This document shows, piece by piece, positions 45,634 through 54,857 of a stretch of 64,000 nucleotides of DNA. The notes under the pieces are model-generated. The model saw only the letters and a program-made list of their open reading frames with translations, searched no databases and had not been told where the DNA came from. The stretch comes from Devosia rhodophyticola (GTDB lineage: Bacteria; Pseudomonadota; Alphaproteobacteria; Rhizobiales; Devosiaceae), in assembly GCF_028816475.1 (NCBI RefSeq), contig NZ_CP118247.1, forward strand, positions 3,154,001 to 3,218,000. Reading direction: 5' to 3'. The stretch's first letter is position 1; each line of letters starts with the position of its first letter. The position numbers and the translations under genes are program-made.

Positions 45634-47648
45634 ATATCAAGGTCGGTAACGAACGCCGCATTTTCCTGAATGAAGTCAAAGCGGGCTTCGGGCTTGGTGC
45701 CCATCAGTCGATCAACAGTTGAGCGAGTGCCTTCCAGGTCCTCTTTGATCTTGACCTGCAACAGCGTGCGCGAGCGCGTTGACATTGTTGTTTCGCGCAA
45801 GTGTGCAAACGGCATTTCGCCGAGGCCCTTGAACCGAGTCATGTCAACCTTGGACTTGCCGGTAAACTCGGTGGCCATCAACTCGCTCTTGTGCGCATCG
45901 TCGCGGGCATAGAGCGTTTTACCGCCCTGGCTCAATCGATACAGTGGCGGCATTGCGAGGAACAGATGCCCGCCATCAATGAGTTGGGGCATTTCCTGAA
46001 AAAAGAAGGTGATCAGGAGCGATGCGATGTGGGCGCCGTCGACGTCGGCATCGGTCATGATGATGATCTTGTCGTAGCGCAGATCATCTTCGCGATAGCG
46101 ATCACGCGTGCCACATCCGAGCGCCTGGATGAGGTCGGAAATGAGTTGGTTGGCAGCCATTTTTTCGCGGGATGCGCCTGCGACGTTCAGGATTTTACCG
46201 CGTAGCGGCAATACGGCCTGGCTTTTGCGGTCGCGCGCTTGCTTGGCGCTTCCCCCAGCACTGTCGCCTTCGACGATGAAGAGTTCGGCGCCCTGGGCTG
46301 CCCCCTGGGTGCAGTCGGCCAATTTGCCCGGAAGCCGTAACTTGCGGGTGGCGCTGGCGCGGTCGATTTCTTTTTCCTTACGGCGGCGTAGTCTTTCTTC
46401 GGCGCGCTCAACGGCCCAGTCGAGCAATTTTCCGGCCTGATTGGGTGAGGCGGCGAGCCAATGGTCAAAGGCGTCGCGCATGGCGTTTTCGACAATGCGC
46501 GCTGCTTCGCCGGACGCCAGCTTGTCCTTGGTCTGGCCAACAAATTCAGGCTCGCGGATAAAGACCGACAGCATGGCGTTGCAATGGGCAAAAACATCGT
46601 CGGCGGTCAGTATTGTTGCCGCCTTGTTTTTGGTCAGTTCTGCATAGCTTTTCAAACCGCGCAGCAGGGCGCCGCGTAGACCTGTCTCGTGGGTTCCGCC
46701 ATCGGGGGTGGGCACGGTATTGCAGTATGAAGAAACAAAGCCATCACCCAATGACCAGGCGATTGCCCATTCAACCGCGCCCTGGGTGCCGGGTTTGCCT
46801 GCTCGCCCCGAGAAAATTTCGTCGACGATCCGGGTTTCCCCTTCAATGCGCGTCGTCATGAAATCGCGCAGACCATCGGGATAGTGGAAAGTCGCGCGGG
46901 CAGGGACCTCGTCGGTCGCCAATTCTTCGTCGCAGGACCAACGCAGTTCCACGCCGCCAAACAGATAGGCCTTGGCCCGGGTCATGCGGAAAAGACGCTG
47001 GGCCGAGAATTTTGCGCTGTCCCCAAATATTTGTGCATCGGGATGAAAGCGAACGGTCGTGCCGCGCCGATTGTTCACCCGTCCGACAGATTCAACATCC
47101 GACATTGGCTTGCCACGCGAATAGATTTGGCGGAACAATTGCTGGTCGCGGGCCACTTCAATAATGAGGTCGTCCGACAGGGCATTGACCACAGAGATGC
47201 CAACGCCGTGCAAGCCGCCTGAGGTTTCATAAGCCTTGGAGTCAAACTTGCCGCCCGCGTGGAGCGTCGTCATTATGATCTCGAGCGTTGACTGTGTTGG
47301 AAATTTTGGATGTTTTTCAACGGGGATACCGCGACCATTGTCCGTTACGGTCAGATAGCCGTCGGCGCCAAAATTGACTTCAATCCGGCTGGCGTGACCG
47401 GCAATGGCCTCGTCCATGCAATTGTCGATGACTTCGGCAAAAAGATGATGCAGCGCATTGGCGTCAGTGCCGCCGATATACATGCCGGGACGCCGGCGAA
47501 CGGGTTCGAGACCTTCGAGAACTTCGATGTCGGCGGCGGTATAGGACGATGGCGCGCCGGACGGCGCTGCCGGCTTGGTCGCCGCTGGTTGCGGCGCGGT
47601 TGTGCGTCGCTGGGGATTATCTGCAAAAAGGTCTTCGACTTCCGACAT
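45630..47648 (-). CDS. parE: DNA topoisomerase IV subunit B
   Basis: A 672-residue ATPase subunit of the enzyme that unlinks daughter chromosomes. The GHKL ATPase shows EVIDNCMDEAIAGHA, VTDNGRGIPVEKHP and ETSGGLHGVGISVVNALS. The TOPRIM region shows FIVEGDSAGGSAKQARDR, and IMTDADVDGAHIASLL follows. A 35-residue Pro/Ala-rich leader precedes the conserved IEVLEGLEPVRRRPGMYIGG. Absence of the extra C-terminal insertion of GyrB and the length support ParE over GyrB. Confidence 0.94.
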   Translation of the reverse strand: MSEVEDLFADNPQRRTTAPQPAATKPAAPSGAPSSYTAADIEVLEGLEPVRRRPGMYIGGTDANALHHLFAEVIDNCMDEAIAGHASRIEVNFGADGYLTVTDNGRGIPVEKHPKFPTQSTLEIIMTTLHAGGKFDSKAYETSGGLHGVGISVVNALSDDLIIEVARDQQLFRQIYSRGKPMSDVESVGRVNNRRGTTVRFHPDAQIFGDSAKFSAQRLFRMTRAKAYLFGGVELRWSCDEELATDEVPARATFHYPDGLRDFMTTRIEGETRIVDEIFSGRAGKPGTQGAVEWAIAWSLGDGFVSSYCNTVPTPDGGTHETGLRGALLRGLKSYAELTKNKAATILTADDVFAHCNAMLSVFIREPEFVGQTKDKLASGEAARIVENAMRDAFDHWLAASPNQAGKLLDWAVERAEERLRRRKEKEIDRASATRKLRLPGKLADCTQGAAQGAELFIVEGDSAGGSAKQARDRKSQAVLPLRGKILNVAGASREKMAANQLISDLIQALGCGTRDRYREDDLRYDKIIIMTDADVDGAHIASLLITFFFQEMPQLIDGGHLFLAMPPLYRLSQGGKTLYARDDAHKSELMATEFTGKSKVDMTRFKGLGEMPFAHLRETTMSTRSRTLLQVKIKEDLEGTRSTVDRLMGTKPEARFDFIQENAAFVTDLDI

Positions 47649-47974
47649 TGAACATCCGTGTTGCGGCCACCGAATCGGGGTGCCTGCTTTTTATCATATA
47701 GTAGCGCAAGGCGGGATTGGACGTTCCCGGAACGCCTCTCCAACGAAATCGTTCACCCCCGACATGAACCGAAAATGAACATGTTGGTGCGGTTTTGTTC
47801 AAGATGGCGGTGCTAGCGTTCCTAAATCGCTCAGGCGCGAAAGCTAATGTGGGAACATGGCCAGCGTCGGGCATTTGCGGAGGGGAATGGCGGTTGTGGT
47901 CTTCAAGTCAATCTTGGTAACTAGCGATTGCCGATGCACCTGATTGGTGCGGTATGTACGGAAGGGATATGCTG
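47649..47974. other. divergent intergenic region, parE / secreted protein
   Basis: These 326 bases contain presumed promoters for both genes (an AT-rich block CTATATGATAAAAAG on the minus strand near 47690). They also hold a GAAC-N7-GAAC direct repeat at 47766-47780 and an 18-codon frame at 47887 behind GGAGGGG that is too short to call. I see no RNA gene. Confidence 0.4.
47766..47780. promoter_or_regulatory. LexA-like direct repeat (weak candidate)
   Basis: GAAC-CGAAAAT-GAAC fits the GAAC/GTTC-N7 direct repeat bound by LexA in many alphaproteobacteria. Such a match is expected about twice by chance in 64 kb, and neither neighbouring gene is a known SOS gene, so support is weak. Confidence 0.25.
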
Positions 47975-48376
47975 ATGTCGCACAATCGTTGGTTCTTGCC
48001 ATCCAAACTGCGGTTGACTGCGGTTGCCGCCGGACTTTGTGGAATTGCCCTGTTGATACAGCCGACAGCTGCGCAATCCCGCAGCCCGGCATTTGGCTTT
48101 CAGTTTCAGCCGCCAATGCTGGATGGTGATTTTTTGGGCGATCCGCGCGATTTTGATTATCGCGCGCCGCAGCTACCGATGTGCCTGACTGATCGGCAAA
48201 TACGCGATGAGATTGCAGCGCGTGGTTATTCCGCCGTTGCGCTGAATGTGCCCAACGACAAGCGAATTCAAGTGCGTGCGGTCAAAGACGGTTGGATTTA
48301 TCTGTTAAATTTCAACTTCTGCACCAACCAGATCGAAGGTCGAACGCGGCTTCGATCGGCCAGCCGAAATCAATAG
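47975..48376 (+). CDS. secreted protein of unknown function
   Basis: A ~133-residue protein with a signal peptide (hydrophobic core AVAAGLCGIALLI, likely cleavage near PTAA-Q). The mature part has two cysteines, in LPMCLTDRQIRDEIAARGY and LLNFNFCTNQIEG. The C-terminal half (RQIRDEIAARGYSAVALN, then KRIQVRAVKDGWIYLL) resembles small periplasmic proteins common in Rhizobiales and is reminiscent of a PepSY-like fold, but I cannot name a family. ATG 47975 has AAGGGA about eight bases upstream; ATG 47969 and ATG 47954 are alternatives. Confidence 0.75.
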   Translation: MSHNRWFLPSKLRLTAVAAGLCGIALLIQPTAAQSRSPAFGFQFQPPMLDGDFLGDPRDFDYRAPQLPMCLTDRQIRDEIAARGYSAVALNVPNDKRIQVRAVKDGWIYLLNFNFCTNQIEGRTRLRSASRNQ

Positions 48377-48484
48377 AGTCCCAACTTGGGCATTCTGTTT
48401 ACCAAGCGTTTGTTTCTTGGCGACACTTTTTTAAAGGGCGACTGCTAAATACATGGGCATACGGTTTTTGTTTGGAGTTGCCGT

Positions 48485-48658
48485 ATGCGTGCCGCCGCGA
48501 ACAATAGTATTGCGTATCAAGACGTTCGCGAAAGCGCGTCGCCGTCTCATGGGTGGCAGCAGGCCGGGTTTATCAGTATTGCGTACCGGCTTGCCCATTT
48601 CCATGTTTCGCGCCCCGCTGTCACCATCGCTGTAGCGGCATTCTTCTATTTGGCTTGA
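48485..48658 (+). CDS. candidate 57-residue small protein
   Basis: An ATG with TTGGAG eight bases upstream opens a 57-codon frame ending in TGA. The product starts polar (MRAAANNSIAYQDVRES) and ends in a hydrophobic segment (RPAVTIAVAAFFYLA) that could insert in the membrane. Nothing else occupies the 48377-48886 gap. I recognise no relative, so this rests on the ribosome binding site and amphipathic layout alone. Confidence 0.35.
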   Translation: MRAAANNSIAYQDVRESASPSHGWQQAGFISIAYRLAHFHVSRPAVTIAVAAFFYLA

Positions 48659-48886
48659 ACTGCAATTGCAGGTTGACGACGCGCGTCGGTCAGCGGTTTG
48701 TTCGCCATTTTTTCAAACAAACCCACCCATTACAATCATCGGTTTGACAGGACGCAACTGCTGATCGTTGCGCACGCTACAGTGTTAACTAAACTACGAA
48801 TTTTTCTGTTTGGCCATTAGTAATGGTCCTTAAATGATTGCCCGTATAATGGAAGTAACATTGATCTGAAAAAGTATTTGGGGCCC

Positions 48887-49537
48887 ATGTCTGCACTGGC
48901 AAAAAATGAAACGCCCTCCAATCCATCGTCCCAGTCGCTGGATGTTCGATATATTGGTGCAATTGCTGGATGTTTTTCGTTCTCGGATCGTGAATTGATC
49001 GAGGGCGAGCCACGACCGGTCTATGCTTGTCGTCTGTGCTCGATAACGCCGAAGAATGCAGTCATCATTGCTTCTGTGGCGGGGGCGCCCGGTGAAAATG
49101 TGGCGGCCCATTTCGAACCATTTGGTGTGTTGCGGGCAACGGTGGGCCGTCGGGTCCCTACCGGCTTTTCGCTCGAGTTGCTGCTGGGCGCAGCCGAGCA
49201 GGAAAAACTAGCCGCCAGAATTGAGTGGCAGAAGCGCCGGGTTCAGAGCACCGTCCCGGATCTGCGTGAGTTCAAGAGAATTTTACCCCGCAACCCGCGC
49301 GCCGTCATGGTTTTGAAAGACGGCACCAAAATGGATTGTTTTGTGGTCGACATATCGAGTTCGGGTGCGGCGATATCGGCGGAAACCCGTTTGCCACGCG
49401 GCACCCCGGTGGCGCTTGGCCAGTTGATCGGCCGGGTGGTGCGCCAGCTAGAAGTCGGGTTTGCGGTACAGTTTACGCGAACTTATGAGCCAGAGCAGCT
49501 TGAGACCTTGATGGCAACGCCGATGAAAACCAAGTAA
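48887..49537 (+). CDS. PilZ domain-containing protein
   Basis: A 216-residue soluble protein. The C-terminal third is a PilZ domain, a cyclic di-GMP receptor, with the basic stretch PRNPRAVMVL and the signature VDISSSGAAIS (DxSxxG). The N-terminal ~120 residues (IGAIAGCFSFSDRE, VYACRLCSITPKNAVII) look like a second, degenerate PilZ-like barrel, but that is inference. The ATG at 48887 is preferred to an in-frame TTG at 48878. Ends just before a terminator shared with glnA. Confidence 0.85.
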   Translation: MSALAKNETPSNPSSQSLDVRYIGAIAGCFSFSDRELIEGEPRPVYACRLCSITPKNAVIIASVAGAPGENVAAHFEPFGVLRATVGRRVPTGFSLELLLGAAEQEKLAARIEWQKRRVQSTVPDLREFKRILPRNPRAVMVLKDGTKMDCFVVDISSSGAAISAETRLPRGTPVALGQLIGRVVRQLEVGFAVQFTRTYEPEQLETLMATPMKTK

Positions 49538-49541
49538 GAAC

Positions 49542-49570
49542 AAAAAAAGGGGCCGCGAAGCCCCTTTCTT
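49542..49570. terminator. bidirectional rho-independent terminator
   Basis: AAAAAAAGGGGC, loop CGCGAA, GCCCCTTTCTT: a stem flanked by an A-run and a T-rich tail, placed between the convergent PilZ and glnA genes. Confidence 0.8.
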
Positions 49571-49584
49571 CGATATCCAACCAA

Positions 49585-50994
49585 TCAGGCCGAATAGTAC
49601 ATTTCGTATTCGGCTGGGTGTGGTGTGTGCTCGAACTTGATCACTTCGGCCATCTTCAGTTCGATGTAGCTATCGATCTGATCGTCGTCAAACACGCCGC
49701 CGGCCTTGAGGAAGTCACGGTCCTTGTCGAGGCTTTCCAGCGCTTCACGCAGCGAGGCAGAAACGGTCGGGATTGCCATCAGTTCCTGGCGGGGCAGTTC
49801 GTAAAGATCCTTGTCCATTGGGTCGCCAGGATGGATCTTGTTCTTGATACCGTCCAAGCCAGCCATCAGCAGAGCTGCAAAGGCCAGATATGGATTTGCC
49901 AGGGGATCGGGGAAGCGCACTTCAACGCGCTTGGCTTTTGGCGACTGACCAAAAGGAATACGGCACGAAGCGGAGCGGTTGCGGGCTGAATAGGCCAGCA
50001 GAACTGGTGCTTCAAATCCCGGAACCAGACGCTTGTACGAATTGGTGGTTGGGTTGGTGAAGGCGTTGATGGCCTTGGCGTGCTTGATGATGCCGCCGAT
50101 ATAGTAGAGCGCATCCATCGACAGGCCTGCGTACTGGTCGCCGGCAAACAGAGGCTTGCCATCGCGCCAGATCGACTGGTGGCAGTGCATGCCGGAGCCA
50201 TTGTCGCCATATACCGGCTTTGGCATGAAGGTAGCGGTTTTACCGTAGGCGTTGGCGACCTGATGGACAACGTATTTGAAAACCTGAACGTCGTCGGCCG
50301 ATTTGATCATCGGCTGGAACTTGATGCCAAGTTCGTGCTGTGCCGAGGCCACTTCGTGGTGGTGCTTTTCAACTACAACGCCCATGTCGGCCATTGCGGC
50401 CAGCATTTCGCCACGCATGTCCTGTGCGCTATCGAGTGGGGGAACCGGGAAATAACCCTTCTTGAGGCCGATATGGTGACCGTTGTTGCCGGTTTCATAG
50501 TCAGCGTCATTGTTGCTGGGCAGTTCGGAGTGATCGACCGAGAAGCCAACTTTATAGGGTGTGTTGGAATATTTCACATCATCGAAGATGAAAAATTCGG
50601 GCTCGGGACCGAAGACGACGCTATCACCAACGCCTGAAGACGTGACAAACGCCTCGGCCTTCTTGGCCGTCGTGCGCGGATCGCGGTTGTAGGGCTGATA
50701 GGTGAGGGGCTCGAGAATATCGCAGACGATACACAGGGTCGAAGCGCCAAAGAACGGGTCCATATAGGTTGCCGTCGGATCGGGCATCAGCACCATGTCG
50801 GATTCGTTGATGGCCTTCCAGCCGCCAATCGAAGAGCCGTCAAACATTGTGCCTTCTTCGAAAAGATCCTCATCGACGATGGTTGCGTCGAGGGTTACGT
50901 GCTGGAGCTTGCCGCGCGGGTCGGTAAAGCGCAGGTCGAGATACTTGATGTTCTCGTCTTTCATACGCTTAAGGATATCGCTACCGGTCGTCAT
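49585..50994 (-). CDS. glnA: glutamine synthetase, type I
   Basis: A 469-residue dodecameric enzyme making glutamine from glutamate, ammonia and ATP. Typical motifs are [23 protein letters not shown], the ATP site [34 protein letters not shown] and the adenylylation tyrosine in KDLYELP. It is therefore the GlnE-regulated type I-beta form. It lies 72 bases downstream of glnB, the usual glnBA operon of alphaproteobacteria. Confidence 0.98.
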   Translation of the reverse strand: MTTGSDILKRMKDENIKYLDLRFTDPRGKLQHVTLDATIVDEDLFEEGTMFDGSSIGGWKAINESDMVLMPDPTATYMDPFFGASTLCIVCDILEPLTYQPYNRDPRTTAKKAEAFVTSSGVGDSVVFGPEPEFFIFDDVKYSNTPYKVGFSVDHSELPSNNDADYETGNNGHHIGLKKGYFPVPPLDSAQDMRGEMLAAMADMGVVVEKHHHEVASAQHELGIKFQPMIKSADDVQVFKYVVHQVANAYGKTATFMPKPVYGDNGSGMHCHQSIWRDGKPLFAGDQYAGLSMDALYYIGGIIKHAKAINAFTNPTTNSYKRLVPGFEAPVLLAYSARNRSASCRIPFGQSPKAKRVEVRFPDPLANPYLAFAALLMAGLDGIKNKIHPGDPMDKDLYELPRQELMAIPTVSASLREALESLDKDRDFLKAGGVFDDDQIDSYIELKMAEVIKFEHTPHPAEYEMYYSA

Positions 50995-51066
50995 TGGGTT
51001 CTTCCCCTGTATATTAGGAATGTGGGTTGGTTCGTGCGGTCGTAAGGCTCGTTGGGCGCTGTTCCC

Positions 51067-51414
<348 letters not shown>

Positions 51415-51446
51415 CTATGTCGCTTGGTCGGTTGTGGCCCCATCTA

Positions 51447-51462
51447 TGCACACTGCATGCCA
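51447..51462 (-). promoter_or_regulatory. sigma-54 (-24/-12) promoter of glnB-glnA
   Basis: On the minus strand TGGCATGCAGTGTGCA fits the RpoN consensus TGGCAC-N5-TTGC with the invariant GG and GC exactly ten bases apart. It ends 42 bases before the glnB start, leaving room for a short leader. glnBA is a classic NtrC/RpoN target. Confidence 0.6.
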
Positions 51463-51661
51463 GCGTGCCTGCGGGTCATTAAATAATTTAAATTCAAACA
51501 GTTACGCGAAATCATTTCTCTCACGCCAGTCAGGTGCCAAAGGGTTGTCGCTTAATGAATGATCAGGTTGCACATAAATTGGGCAGTTCAATATATCGAG
51601 GATGGCGACATTATAAGCATCGCATTTCGCCGCTGTCTAAAAAATACCGCAGAATGAGGCT

Positions 51662-51690
51662 TTGACTGGCACTTCAAGTTAGGTTAGACC
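51662..51690 (+). promoter_or_regulatory. sigma-70 type promoter of tRNA-Leu
   Basis: TTGACT (51662-51667) and TAGACC (51685-51690) are separated by 17 bases, about 30 bases before the tRNA 5' end. Confidence 0.5.
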
Positions 51691-51697
51691 CACGCCC

Positions 51698-51719
51698 AAC
51701 CCGGCCAGCGGGTTTTTTT
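51698..51719 (+). terminator. terminator-like hairpin abutting tRNA-Leu
   Basis: AACCCG, loop GCCAG, CGGGTT then five more T, ending at the base before the tRNA. It looks like a small rho-independent terminator, but only a few bases of transcript would precede it if the promoter at 51662 is used. It may instead stop read-through from further upstream or be a tRNA leader structure. Confidence 0.4.
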
Positions 51720-51804
51720 GCGGGTGTGGCGGAACTGGTAGACGCACTGGATTTAGGTTCCAGCGCCGCAAGGCGTGAAGGTTCGATTCCTTTCACCCGC
51801 ACCA
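51720..51804 (+). tRNA. tRNA-Leu (anticodon TAG)
   Basis: Acceptor GCGGGTG (51720-51726) pairs with CACCCGC (51794-51800), followed by A and encoded CCA. The anticodon arm CTGGA-TTTAGGT-TCCAG gives TAG at 51754-51756. A long variable arm (GCGCCGCAAGGCGT) marks a class II tRNA and fits Leu. Confidence 0.97.
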
Positions 51805-51868
51805 AATTTCCTTGGCACAACATGGTGCGCTGGCCTGATGAAGATCAATGAAGACGGGATTGAACCGA

Positions 51869-53248
51869 ATGCAGGTTACTGAAACCCAGAGCGAAGGCCT
51901 GAAGCGCAAATTGAGCGTCGTCATTCCGGCCAATGACCTTGTGTCGCGGCTCGATGCGAAATTGGAAGAATTGAAGGGCACTGCCAACATCAAGGGCTTC
52001 CGCCCCGGCAAAGTGCCAACTGCCCACCTCAAAAAGGTATATGGCCGTTCGGCCATGTCCGAAGTGATGCAGGACGCAATCAACACCACTGTTTCAGAGA
52101 CGCTGGAAAAGCGCGAAGAACGCGCTGCAGCCCAGCCTCAGGTTGATTTGCCTGATGATCAGGCGGTGATCAACGAGGTTCTCGAAGGCAAGGCAGATCT
52201 GGCATTTGATGTCAGCTATGAGGTGTTGCCGCCTGTTGAATTGATGGATTTCAAGGGCATTGCCATTGAAAAGCCCGTTGTCGACATTGCCGACGAAGAG
52301 GTTGAAGCCGAGGTAACCCGTGTCTTCAACCAGAATCGCGGCTTCACTGACAAGGGTGATGATGCGGTGGTTGAGGATGGTGATCGTCTGGGCCTGTCAT
52401 TTGTCGGTAAGGTTGACGGTGTGCCGTTCGATGGTGGTACATCCGATCATGCACATCTGACCATTGGATCGGGCGAGTTCATTCCCGGCTTTGAAGAGCA
52501 GCTGGTCGGTGTCAAAAAAGGCGGTGCCAAAGAGGTCAAAGTCACTTTCCCCGCCGATTACAACAGTGCTGAGCTGGCAGGCAAGGAAGCCACTTTCGAC
52601 GTCTCCGTTTTGCATATTGACGGGCCGAACAAGGGCGATCTGGACGATGAATTCGCCAAGAAGCTCGGGCTGGACGATGTGGCCGCCTTCCGGGCCGCGG
52701 TAAAGGATCAGATGGCAGCGGCTTTGGCTTCGATGAGCCGCCAGCACGCCAAGCGTCAGATTCTCGATGCGCTGGACGAAGGCCACAAATTCACCGTTCC
52801 CCAATCACTGGTAGATGCTGAATTCGAGTCGATCTGGACCCGCGTCAAGCACGAGATCGAGGCCCACGGTCGTAGTTTTGAAGACGAAGGCACCACGGAA
52901 GATGCTGCACGTGAGCAGTATCGTACCATTGCCGAGCGCCGCGTTCGCCTTGGCTTGGTAGTTGCTGAAATCGGCAACAAGAACGACGTCAATGTAACAG
53001 ACGAGGAACACCAGCAGGCGTTGATCGCTGAAGTGCGTCGTTTCCCCGGTCAGGAACAGCAGGTCTACGATTATTACCGCAAGAATCAGCAGGCTCTGGC
53101 TGGGTTGCGCGCGCCTGTGTTTGAAAACAAGGTCGTGGATTTTGTTGCCGAGCTCGCCAAGCAGACCGACAAGAAAATGTCGCGTGAAGAACTGGCCAAG
53201 CTTATTCAGGCAGACGAAGATGAGGTTCCTCAAGAGCACCACCACTAA
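51869..53248 (+). CDS. tig: trigger factor, ribosome-associated chaperone and peptidyl-prolyl isomerase
   Basis: A 459-residue chaperone that meets nascent chains at the ribosome exit. The N-terminal ribosome-binding domain shows IKGFRPGKVPTAHLKKVYG. The FKBP-like isomerase domain (about 155-240) shows DRLGLSFVGKVDGVPFDGG and FIPGFEEQLVGVKKGG, followed by the helical C-terminal substrate arms. The tail ends in EHHH. The ATG at 51869 gives the family-typical MQVTET start; an in-frame ATG at 51848 is less likely. Confidence 0.96.
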   Translation: MQVTETQSEGLKRKLSVVIPANDLVSRLDAKLEELKGTANIKGFRPGKVPTAHLKKVYGRSAMSEVMQDAINTTVSETLEKREERAAAQPQVDLPDDQAVINEVLEGKADLAFDVSYEVLPPVELMDFKGIAIEKPVVDIADEEVEAEVTRVFNQNRGFTDKGDDAVVEDGDRLGLSFVGKVDGVPFDGGTSDHAHLTIGSGEFIPGFEEQLVGVKKGGAKEVKVTFPADYNSAELAGKEATFDVSVLHIDGPNKGDLDDEFAKKLGLDDVAAFRAAVKDQMAAALASMSRQHAKRQILDALDEGHKFTVPQSLVDAEFESIWTRVKHEIEAHGRSFEDEGTTEDAAREQYRTIAERRVRLGLVVAEIGNKNDVNVTDEEHQQALIAEVRRFPGQEQQVYDYYRKNQQALAGLRAPVFENKVVDFVAELAKQTDKKMSREELAKLIQADEDEVPQEHHH

Positions 53249-53269
53249 GGTGCACTGAGACCAGTTTGA

Positions 53270-53298
53270 AAGCCGCCCCGAAATGGGCGGCTTTTTTT
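53270..53298 (+). terminator. rho-independent terminator of tig
   Basis: AAGCCGCCC (53270-53278), loop CGAAAT, GGGCGGCTT (53285-53293) and a run of T: a perfect 9-bp stem 21 bases after the tig stop. Confidence 0.93.
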
Positions 53299-53345
53299 AT
53301 TGCAATGTTGTCGTCCACGTCTGATTTGCTGTAGGCAGGTTGCTG

Positions 53346-54857
53346 ATGATCATGTCCAGCCAAACTCTTTTGACACCTGCACAAATGGCAGAGGCGGATC
53401 GTCTCGCCGTTGATGCCGGGGTGCGTTCGATCAAACTCATGGAGGCGGCGGGCCGGGCCGTCGCTGACGCCATTGTTGACCGGTTCTATCAGCGCTCGGT
53501 CATTGTATTGTGTGGCCCTGGCAACAATGGCGGCGATGGCTTTGTTGTTGCCCGTCTTCTCAAGGAGCGTGGGTGGCCTGTCCAGGTGCGGTTGTTCGGT
53601 GATCGGGCAGGGCTAAAGGGGGATGCCGCAGCCATGGCATCGCTATGGAGTGGGCGTTGCGACTATCCAACTGTTGAAAATGTTGGCGGCACTGATCTGA
53701 TTGTTGACGCCCTTTTGGGGGCGGGAATTGATCGGGACGTCGAGGGGGACCTCAAAACTGTTATTGGGGCAATCAACGGCAAGGACCGGCCAGTCGTTAG
53801 CATAGACGTGCCGAGTGGCATGGACGGGGCATCAGGTGCCATTCGGGGCGCTGCCATCTCGGCGACGCTGACCGTCACATTCTTCCGCCGGAAGCCTGGG
53901 CATTTGTTGATGCCGGGGCGCAATCTGTGTGGCGACGTTCTTCTTGTCGATATCGGAATTCCAGAAACAGTTTTGGCGCAGATTGGCGCGCAGGTATGGG
54001 GCAATACGCCTGACTTATGGGAAATTCCGACTGCAGCAGCCAGCGGAAACAAGTTCAATCGAGGCCATTGCGTCGTGGTTTCCGGCGGGCCGCTGCAAAC
54101 CGGCGCTGCCCGGCTGGCGGCCTGGGGGGCGTTTCGTTGCGGCGCAGGTCTGGTCACGCTTGCCGGGTCGAACGCGGCACTGATGGTGCACGCCAATCAC
54201 GTCAGTTCAATCATGCTGAAGCTTGCCGATGAAGCGGACGATCTTCGCGATCTGCTCAAGGATGATCGCATCAATTCGGTGGTGATCGGACCGGCTGCGG
54301 GTGTTGGCCAAGAAACGGCAAACTGCGTCGAGGCGGTGCTTGCCTGCGGCGCCAACGTGGTTCTTGACGCCGATGCGCTGACCAGTTTCAAAGACCGGTG
54401 CGATGACCTTTTTGCGGCCATCAGATCAAATGAACACCGCTCGGTGGTGATGACCCCACACGAGGGGGAATTTGAACGTTTGTTTGGCGATACACACGGA
54501 TCAAAGTTGGAGAGGGTAAGCAGGGCGGCGGCGCGTTCCGGCGCTGTTGTGATCCTCAAAGGAAGCGACACGGTCATTGCCTGCCCTGACGGGCGCGCCG
54601 CAATTAATTCGAATGCGCCGTCGATCCTGGGCACGGCCGGCTCTGGCGATGTGCTGGCGGGGATCGTGGGTGGCCTTTTGGCGCAAGGCATGTCCGGTTT
54701 CGAAGCGGCGGCGGCGGCGGTCTGGATGCACGCGGAAGCGGCCAATGCCTTTGGCAAGCCAGGCATGATCAGCGAGGATTTGCCGCGGTTGTTGCCTGAG
54801 GTGTTAGCGCGATTGATGACCGAGCAGGATAAACTGCGGTCACCAGGCCACGTCTAA
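53346..54857 (+). CDS. nnr: bifunctional NAD(P)H-hydrate epimerase / ADP-dependent dehydratase
   Basis: A ~503-residue fusion that repairs hydrated NADH and NADPH. The N-terminal YjeF epimerase domain (about 1-215) shows [29 protein letters not shown] and [13 protein letters not shown]. The C-terminal ribokinase-like dehydratase (about 230-495) shows [23 protein letters not shown] and [20 protein letters not shown]. Several starts are close together (TTG 53340, ATG 53346, ATG 53352). The 3' end overlaps the convergent P450 gene by 18 bases. Confidence 0.94.
   Translation: MIMSSQTLLTPAQMAEADRLAVDAGVRSIKLMEAAGRAVADAIVDRFYQRSVIVLCGPGNNGGDGFVVARLLKERGWPVQVRLFGDRAGLKGDAAAMASLWSGRCDYPTVENVGGTDLIVDALLGAGIDRDVEGDLKTVIGAINGKDRPVVSIDVPSGMDGASGAIRGAAISATLTVTFFRRKPGHLLMPGRNLCGDVLLVDIGIPETVLAQIGAQVWGNTPDLWEIPTAAASGNKFNRGHCVVVSGGPLQTGAARLAAWGAFRCGAGLVTLAGSNAALMVHANHVSSIMLKLADEADDLRDLLKDDRINSVVIGPAAGVGQETANCVEAVLACGANVVLDADALTSFKDRCDDLFAAIRSNEHRSVVMTPHEGEFERLFGDTHGSKLERVSRAAARSGAVVILKGSDTVIACPDGRAAINSNAPSILGTAGSGDVLAGIVGGLLAQGMSGFEAAAAAVWMHAEAANAFGKPGMISEDLPRLLPEVLARLMTEQDKLRSPGHV

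Noticed and set aside
47887..47943. 18-codon frame behind a strong GGAGGGG
   Set aside because: Too short to judge, no attenuator structure or repeated codons that would mark a leader peptide.
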